A stretch of DNA of 10,895 nucleotides, taken from contig CAIXMC010000103.1 in the NCBI GenBank assembly GCA_903920405.1, positions 1 to 10,895 on the forward strand, read 5' to 3'. The stretch is from an uncultured beta proteobacterium (GTDB lineage: Bacteria > Pseudomonadota > Gammaproteobacteria > Burkholderiales > Burkholderiaceae_C). Positions 6,700-10,895 of the stretch are shown here, in pieces. A model generated the notes under the pieces. That model was not told the DNA's origin. It saw nothing but the letters and a program-made list of their open reading frames with translations, and did not search any database. Position numbers and translations under genes: made by a program. How positions within the stretch are numbered: the stretch's first letter is position 1; each line of letters starts with the position of its first letter.

Positions 6700-7353
6700 A
6701 TGACTTCTATCGCCAATCTTCGCAAAAACTACGAGCGCGCCCAACTCAATGAGGATGCCTCACATGCCAACCCTCTTCATCAATTTGAACAGTGGTTCAA
6801 CGAAGCCATGGCCGCCCAAGTGCCAGAGCCTAATGCCATGACGCTCGCCACGGTGTCTTGCAACCTGCGCCCCAGCACTCGTGTGGTGCTCATCAAGGAG
6901 TTTGATGAACGGGGGCTGGTCTGGTTTACCAATTACGACTCGCGCAAGGGTCAAGAATTGGCGGGCAACCCGTATGCAGCGCTGCAATTTCATTGGGTGG
7001 AGCTAGAACGTGTGGTGCGTATCGAAGGCGTGGTTGAAAAAATCAGCGACTCCGAGAGTGATACTTATTTTCAAACTCGCCCGCTCGATTCACGCATCGG
7101 TGCATGGGCCAGCCCGCAAAGCCAGGTGATTCCCAACCGGGGTGTCTTGGTGGCCAATGCAGCACGTTACGGGGTGCAGTTTTTGCTCCATCCCCCACGG
7201 CCTGCCTGTTGGGGTGGTTATCGCCTGAAGCCAGACATTTGGGAATTTTGGCAGGGCCGCAAAAGTCGTCTGCATGACAGGCTTCGTTATACCCTGCAAG
7301 GCACATCCAACAAGCAAAATGAGCTATGGCTTCGAGAGCGTTTGGCGCCTTGA
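6700..7353 (+). CDS. pdxH: Pyridoxine/pyridoxamine 5'-phosphate oxidase
   Basis: PdxH is an FMN-dependent oxidase that converts pyridoxine or pyridoxamine phosphate to pyridoxal 5'-phosphate, the last step of vitamin B6 cofactor synthesis and salvage. With the start at 6700 the protein has 217 residues, the normal size. Motifs: the FMN-binding RVVLIK (61-66), [11 protein letters not shown] (77-87), [16 protein letters not shown] (95-110), [14 protein letters not shown] (131-144), and the C-terminal signature [14 protein letters not shown] (181-194), with Arg190 and His192 at substrate-contact positions. The second ATG (6700) gives the typical [14 protein letters not shown] start. The ATG at 6673 would add nine residues, and neither ATG has a strong ribosome site. 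The gap to the divergent aroB start is 109 bases and must hold both promoters. I could not assign convincing -35/-10 boxes there. Confidence 0.96.
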   Translation: MTSIANLRKNYERAQLNEDASHANPLHQFEQWFNEAMAAQVPEPNAMTLATVSCNLRPSTRVVLIKEFDERGLVWFTNYDSRKGQELAGNPYAALQFHWVELERVVRIEGVVEKISDSESDTYFQTRPLDSRIGAWASPQSQVIPNRGVLVANAARYGVQFLLHPPRPACWGGYRLKPDIWEFWQGRKSRLHDRLRYTLQGTSNKQNELWLRERLAP

Positions 7354-7367
7354 ACCTGGATTCCTCA

Positions 7368-7381
7368 GTTGACCATATCCT
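7368..7381 (+). repeat. Short module GTTGACCATATCCT, copy 1
   Basis: This 14-base sequence recurs in the same orientation at 7584-7597 with one difference, so the two copies bracket the inverted repeat at 7401-7557. The core TTGACCCTATCCT also ends the palindrome at 9186-9350, with an inverted near-copy (AGGATATGTCAA) at 9188-9199. All copies lie in the two spacers flanking rmuC. Confidence 0.7.
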
Positions 7382-7400
7382 TATTACCTTCACTAAACCG

Positions 7401-7557
7401 GGCTTCCCACTTAAGGCGGGACAGAGATGAAATCAGATGCCTGCGCTTGTTACGGCTAATAAGCCAAATGTGTGAGCTTCCCCTGCCAAGAAAACCACGT
7501 GAGCGAATCAAACGTAACCCATTGATATTGCATTTGTCCCGCCTTAAGTGGGAAGCC
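7401..7557. repeat. 157-base palindromic element between pdxH and rmuC
   Basis: A perfect 23-base inverted repeat (7401-7423 against 7535-7557) begins GGCTTCCCACTTAAGG on the left and ends TTAAGTGGGAAGCC on the right. The 111 bases between the arms show weaker mirror similarity: ATCA-ATG and TTACG blocks recur in the reverse complement of the other half. There is no room for a transposase. It sits in the 267-base gap between the convergent stops of pdxH and rmuC. A MITE, a relic of an insertion-sequence end, or a large hairpin RNA are possible. No target-site duplication was recognised directly at the arms. Confidence 0.75.
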
Positions 7558-7583
7558 GCTTTTTGCTGCAAAATTTGTAGCCG

Positions 7584-7597
7584 GTTGACCCTATCCT
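7584..7597 (+). repeat. Short module GTTGACCCTATCCT, copy 2
   Basis: Direct repeat of 7368-7381 with one difference, on the rmuC side of the palindromic element. The 13 bases TTGACCCTATCCT are identical to 9336-9348, on the other side of rmuC. Confidence 0.75.
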
Positions 7598-7620
7598 CAG
7601 CACGCAACTGATTGAGCAAG

Positions 7621-9150
7621 CTACATCAAAATAGCTGACTCTGAACTGACAGGGACTGCCAGACTCACAGGCTCCGAGATGGGCAGTTCTTGAACATCGC
7701 TGAGCTTGCGCTGAATAACGCGTGTGCGTACGCCTATCTCATTGAACTTGCTAGCGGCTGCATCAATGGATTTTTTGGTGGCGTCCACAATGTCGCCAAA
7801 TTTGTTGAATTCAGTTTTGACCACACCCAGCAAACTCCACACTTCGGACGATCGTTTTTCAATCGCCAGTGTCTTAAAACCCATTTGCAGGCTGTTCAGC
7901 ATGGCAGCCAAGTTGGCAGGGCCGGTGATCATGACGCGACAGTCGTTCTGGATGAATTCGACCAAACCCGGGCGGCGAATGACCTCTGCAAATAAACTTT
8001 CCGTGGAAAGGTACAAAATGGCAAAGTCAGTGGTGTGCGGTGGTGACACATATTTGCTGGCAATCTTTTTGGCCTCAATTTTGATGGAAGTTTCAAACGC
8101 ATTACCAGCTTGCACCATGGTAATTTTGTCCATGGTTTCTTCAGCATCTAGTAAACGCTGATAGTGTTCCACCGGGTATTTGGAATCAATGGGCAGCCAC
8201 ACAGGGTGGTCGTTTTGTCGACCGGGCAGACGGATGGCAAATTCAACCAGATCGTTGCTGTCAGGTGAAGTTTTGACATTTTTGGCGTACTGATCAAGGG
8301 TAAGAACATTGTCAATGATGGCACCCAACTGCATCTCGCCCCAAGTGCCGCGTGATTTGACATTGGTCATGACCCGTTTCAAGTCGCCCACACTACCTGC
8401 AAGTGTTTTCATTTCGCCCAAGCCCGTCTGAACTTGTTCAAGGCGTTCACTGACCAATTTGAAAGATTCGCCCAAGCGTTTCTCCAGCGTGGCGTGCAGC
8501 TTTTCATCGACGGTGCGGCGCATTTCTTCGAGTTTACTGGTGTTGTCGTGCTGTATGGCGGCCAGACGTTCGTTCAAGGTGATACGCAATTGTTCTGCAT
8601 TTTGCTGTGCGCCTTGCACCAAGCCTGCCAATTGCTGAGACACAGATTCTTGTAACGCTGAAAACTGGTTTTTAATCTGTACATTGCCACTTTGCAACTG
8701 GTCTTTCAGCGCTAGTGACATGATGGCGAGCTGTGTGTTGATGTCAGATTTGAGCGAATCCATCGTTTGCATTGTCACACCACTCAAGGCGTCAAGGCGC
8801 TGCTCCAACTTGCCCTCAAACCCCCGAAACGCTGTGAGTAATTCTGTGCGACCCTCACGAGACTCTGCCACAGTTTGGGCAAGTTTGCCATCGACGGCCT
8901 GTCTGACAGATTCCAGACTCGATGCAGTCGTTTGTGTAAAACTACGCATCTGCTGCGACACACTGTCAAGTCCGCCGTCATTTTTAGCAACTGCTTGCAG
9001 TGTGATACGTGAGGATTGTTCAAGGGCATCAAGCCGCAGAAAAAGTTCAGGTGGCAAGTCAAAGCGTGGCTTTCGTAGCAACAATATCAGTTGCAATACC
9101 AAAATCAACCCCGAAGCACTAAGTAAAAAAATGAAATATGTGATTAACAT
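7621..9150 (-). CDS. rmuC: DNA recombination protein RmuC
   Basis: This is a 509-residue RmuC homologue. In E. coli, loss of RmuC raises the rate of inversion between short inverted repeats; its biochemical activity is not well established. The N-terminus is a single membrane segment (about 4-25, ending LLLRKPR). A long Gln/Glu/Arg-rich coiled coil follows (about 40-260, with repeated LxxxRLxxL patterns). The conserved RmuC domain comes next: SERLEQVQTGLGEMKTL (234-250), GDLKRVMTNVKSRGTWGE (255-272) and LPIDSKYPVEHYQRLL (319-334). Asp322 and Lys324 there resemble part of a PD-(D/E)XK nuclease-like core. After that come KYVSPPHTTDFAILYLSTESLFAE (366-389) and ITGPANLAAMLNSLQMGF (408-425). The ATG at 9150 starts the membrane segment directly; its ribosome site is weak. 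The gene is bracketed by two palindromic elements that share sequence modules. Confidence 0.95.
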   Translation of the reverse strand: MLITYFIFLLSASGLILVLQLILLLRKPRFDLPPELFLRLDALEQSSRITLQAVAKNDGGLDSVSQQMRSFTQTTASSLESVRQAVDGKLAQTVAESREGRTELLTAFRGFEGKLEQRLDALSGVTMQTMDSLKSDINTQLAIMSLALKDQLQSGNVQIKNQFSALQESVSQQLAGLVQGAQQNAEQLRITLNERLAAIQHDNTSKLEEMRRTVDEKLHATLEKRLGESFKLVSERLEQVQTGLGEMKTLAGSVGDLKRVMTNVKSRGTWGEMQLGAIIDNVLTLDQYAKNVKTSPDSNDLVEFAIRLPGRQNDHPVWLPIDSKYPVEHYQRLLDAEETMDKITMVQAGNAFETSIKIEAKKIASKYVSPPHTTDFAILYLSTESLFAEVIRRPGLVEFIQNDCRVMITGPANLAAMLNSLQMGFKTLAIEKRSSEVWSLLGVVKTEFNKFGDIVDATKKSIDAAASKFNEIGVRTRVIQRKLSDVQELPISEPVSLAVPVSSESAILM

Positions 9151-9175
9151 GGTATCTTGATGGTACTTTAATTTT

Positions 9176-9188
9176 GGCTTCCCACTTA
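9176..9188 (+). repeat. Short module GGCTTCCCACTTA upstream of rmuC
   Basis: These 13 bases are identical to the start of the left arm at 7401-7413, and inverted to the end of the right arm (7545-7557). The right-arm copy and this one therefore form a 13-base inverted repeat around rmuC. It overlaps by three bases the palindrome at 9186-9350 and lies 26 bases upstream of the rmuC start codon, within its likely leader or promoter region. Confidence 0.7.
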
Positions 9189-9350
9189 GGATATGTCAAT
9201 AATAAGTTCCGCATTTGGCCGTCAGAGTTAAAGATGCAATGCCAGGCGAAAATCGCGCAGTGTGGCCTAGCCACATCAGCGATTTGTAACGACGCAGTGC
9301 GCCTAAATCTGACGAGCCAAATGCGGAACTTATTATTGACCCTATCCTAA
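9186..9350. repeat. 165-base palindromic element between rmuC and pyk
   Basis: The left end (9186-9219) and right end (9316-9350) are inverted repeats of 34 and 35 bases that differ only at a two-to-one base site. The outer parts read TTAGGATA and TATCCTAA; the inner parts read AATAAGTTCCGCATTTGGC and its complement. Symmetry continues inward through GTCAGA/TCTGAC, and AAATCGC (9250-9256) against GCGATTT (9279-9285). The centre is TGTGGC-CTA-GCCACA at 9261-9275, whose midpoint equals that of the whole element. No coding capacity is evident. It fills most of the 250-base divergent spacer and ends 50 bases before the pyk start codon. A MITE-like element or REP-type hairpin is likely; I cannot name the family. 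Confidence 0.8.
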
Positions 9351-9388
9351 ACGGTTACGATCAGGTTGTCTGACATTACAAACGACAT

Positions 9389-9392
9389 GGAG
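9389..9392 (+). promoter_or_regulatory. Ribosome binding site of pyk
   Basis: GGAG, eight bases before the ATG at 9401. It supports that ATG over the adjacent in-frame TTG at 9398. Confidence 0.7.
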
Positions 9393-9400
9393 ATTTCTTG

Positions 9401-10831
9401 ATGACACATCGTGCTACAAAAATTGTTGCTACCTTAGGCCCCGCTTCCAGTGATCCTGCTTTGTTGGAGCAAATGATTCGTGCCGGGGTGAATGTGGTTC
9501 GACTAAATTTCAGTCATGGCACTGCACAGGACCACATTGAACGAGCGCACCAAGTGCGCGAGGCCGCCAAAAGGGCTGGGCGCGAAGTGGGCATCATGGC
9601 CGACCTGCAAGGCCCAAAGATTCGGGTGGGCAAGTTTGCTGAAGGCAAAGTATTTTTGCAATCGGGGCAACCATTTGTGCTTGATGCCGCACGCACTGAG
9701 ATGGGAGACATCAACGGGGTAGGACTTGACTACAAAGCCCTGCCGCGTGAAGTAAAAGAAGGAGATGTGCTGTTGCTCAACGACGGTCTGATTGTGATGA
9801 CGGTCGATGATGTCAAGGGCAGCGCCATTCATACCACTGTCAAAATGGGCGGGGAGTTGTCCAACAACAAAGGCATCAACAAGCAAGGTGGGGGATTGAG
9901 TGCCCCGGCACTGACCGCAAAAGACATGGAAGACATTCGCACGGCCATGAGTTTTCATGCAGACTATGTGGCGGTGAGTTTTCCAAAAAACGCCACCGAT
10001 ATGGAAATGGCACGTCAGTTGTGCAATGTAGCAGCAGAAGATGGTCACAAACCAGGGATGATTGCCAAAATTGAGCGCGCCGAAGCTATCCCCCACCTCG
10101 AAGCGATTCTGTTAGCCAGCGATGGCATCATGGTCGCTCGCGGTGATTTAGCAGTTGAAGTAGGCAACGCTGCAGTGCCCGCTTTGCAAAAACGCATGAT
10201 CACACTCGCACGTGAAAATGATCGGGTGGTCATTACGGCGACGCAAATGATGGAGTCCATGATCACCAACCCTGTTCCCACCCGCGCTGAGGTCAGCGAT
10301 GTTGCCAACGCTGTTCTTGATGGCACAGATGCAGTGATGCTTTCAGCCGAAACGGCTTCAGGCAAATATCCGCTGGAAACCGTGAAGGAAATGGCAAAAA
10401 TTTGCTATGCAGTTGAAGGCGGCACTACTTTTAAAATGGAAGCAGACTTTACAGGCAGAACATTTCGCCAAATTGCCCACGCTGTTTCCATGGGGGCCTT
10501 GTTCACGGCACATCACCTCGGTGCCAAAGCTATCGTGGCCTTAACCAGAAGTGGTTTTACTGCGCTTTGGATGAGCCGCCATTTGATCCGTGTTCCCATT
10601 TACGCATTGACTTCCAGTGTTGCAGTGCAGCGAAAAATGACGTTGTATCGCAATGTTCATCCGCTCCTGATCGATGTCAGCGTGGATCGAGATGCAGCTT
10701 TGGCACGTGCCGAAATTGACCTAAAAAGGCGAAATATCGTTGCCGTGGGTGATGTTTATGCTATCACCTGTGGTGAGTCCGTTGGTGCACCGGGTGGCAC
10801 CAACACGCTCAAAATATGTCAGGTGCAATGA
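9401..10831 (+). CDS. pyk: Pyruvate kinase, PykA-like
   Basis: Pyruvate kinase transfers phosphate from phosphoenolpyruvate to ADP, the last step of glycolysis, in the cytoplasm. The 476 residues match the bacterial enzyme. Motifs: KIVATLGPASS (7-17), NVVRLNFSHG (31-40) with Arg34, Asn36 and Ser38, the B-domain start MADLQGPKIRVG (66-77), catalytic KIERAEAI with Lys223 and Glu225, DGIMVARGDL (241-250) with Asp249, ATQMMESM (280-287), and PTRAEVSDVANAVLDGTDAVMLSAETASGKYP (293-324). A complete C-terminal allosteric-type domain follows to residue 476. Leu69, Gln70 and Lys73 replace the Thr/Lys/Glu set of K+-dependent enzymes, which predicts potassium-independent activity as in the PykA cluster. 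The ATG at 9401 has a good ribosome site. The promoter was not assigned; a palindromic element occupies the region ending 50 bases upstream. Confidence 0.97.
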   Translation: MTHRATKIVATLGPASSDPALLEQMIRAGVNVVRLNFSHGTAQDHIERAHQVREAAKRAGREVGIMADLQGPKIRVGKFAEGKVFLQSGQPFVLDAARTEMGDINGVGLDYKALPREVKEGDVLLLNDGLIVMTVDDVKGSAIHTTVKMGGELSNNKGINKQGGGLSAPALTAKDMEDIRTAMSFHADYVAVSFPKNATDMEMARQLCNVAAEDGHKPGMIAKIERAEAIPHLEAILLASDGIMVARGDLAVEVGNAAVPALQKRMITLARENDRVVITATQMMESMITNPVPTRAEVSDVANAVLDGTDAVMLSAETASGKYPLETVKEMAKICYAVEGGTTFKMEADFTGRTFRQIAHAVSMGALFTAHHLGAKAIVALTRSGFTALWMSRHLIRVPIYALTSSVAVQRKMTLYRNVHPLLIDVSVDRDAALARAEIDLKRRNIVAVGDVYAITCGESVGAPGGTNTLKICQVQ

Positions 10832-10871
10832 CACGCAGCCAGGGTGAATTTGTTCTTCAGCCAGTTCCGTC

Positions 10872-10891
10872 ATTCCCGCGAAGGCGGGAAT
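10872..10891. repeat. dRS3-like palindrome at the window edge
   Basis: ATTCCCGCGAAGGCGGGAAT forms a perfect 8-base stem with a GAAG loop. The wider context, CGTCATTCCC...GGGAATCCAG, is an intergenic repeat I recall from many betaproteobacteria, similar to Neisseria dRS3 in its ATTCCC-N8-GGGAAT core. It begins 40 bases after the pyk stop and may also act as a transcript 3' end, though the T-run of a classic terminator is not visible. The repeat probably continues past the window. Confidence 0.75.
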
Positions 10892-10895
10892 CCAG

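Noticed and set aside
6591..6725. An N-terminal extension of aroB to 6725
   Set aside because: The extra 45 residues would overlap the 5' end of pdxH and do not resemble the family, whose N-terminus matches the start at 6590.
7401..7557. Intrinsic terminator for pdxH or rmuC
   Set aside because: The arms are 111 bases apart and no T-run follows either arm. The structure is much larger than an intrinsic terminator.
8684..9160. A 158-codon plus-strand open frame opposite the start of rmuC
   Set aside because: Its Ser/Cys-rich translation is the complement of the rmuC coiled-coil region and has no features of its own.
9186..9350. Complete insertion sequence
   Set aside because: At 165 bases with no coding frame it cannot encode a transposase. 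Only a non-autonomous element or a structural repeat is possible.
9336..9364. pyk promoter with its -35 box in the palindrome
   Set aside because: TTGACC is a good -35 match, but the bases 16-18 further on (around GATCAG) match a -10 box at only about half the positions, so I do not list it as a promoter.
9503..10096. A 197-codon minus-strand open frame opposite pyk
   Set aside because: It is fully antisense to conserved pyruvate kinase motifs and its His/Cys-rich translation resembles no family. It is a shadow frame.

Overview
The window looks like a chromosomal segment of a betaproteobacterium, most likely Burkholderiales and probably Comamonadaceae. I base this on protein style (DnaG, AroB, PdxH, RmuC and a PykA-like pyruvate kinase), on a moderate base composition (judged by eye, not counted), and on two degenerate copies of a 43-base dispersed repeat that I recall from Comamonadaceae intergenic regions. 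No tRNA, rRNA, CRISPR array, transposase, integrase or phage gene is visible. Nearly all of the sequence is intact coding sequence.

Layout. Bases 1-324 are non-coding and hold two copies of a 21-base repeat around one 43-base repeat. A minus-strand block follows: dnaG (325-2184), a spacer with a hairpin made of the same 21-base repeat plus a second 43-base repeat, a glycine-zipper outer-membrane lipoprotein (2349-2816), and a Methyltransf_32-like SAM methyltransferase (2857-3786). A divergent plus-strand block encodes three envelope proteins: a small cysteine-rich lipoprotein (3909-4163), an exported FlgO-domain protein (4284-4862), and a FlgO-like lipoprotein (4859-5467) coupled to it by an ATGA overlap. 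Convergent to these is aroB (5481-6590, minus), which is divergent from pdxH (6700-7353, plus). rmuC (7621-9150, minus) follows, and pyk (9401-10831, plus) closes the window, with a dRS3-like palindrome at the very end.

Function. dnaG (replication priming), aroB (shikimate pathway), pdxH (pyridoxal phosphate), pyk (glycolysis) and rmuC (genome stability) are housekeeping genes that share no pathway. The only group that looks like a dedicated functional unit is the envelope cluster at 3909-5467, whose role cannot be read from sequence.

The most unusual non-coding signal is the pair of spacers around rmuC. Each carries a long palindromic element (about 157 and 165 bases). The two spacers share short modules (TTGACCCTATCCT and GGCTTCCCACTTA), although the palindromes differ from each other. 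They look like non-autonomous mobile or hairpin elements. I saw no convincing evidence of a new defence or catalytic system.
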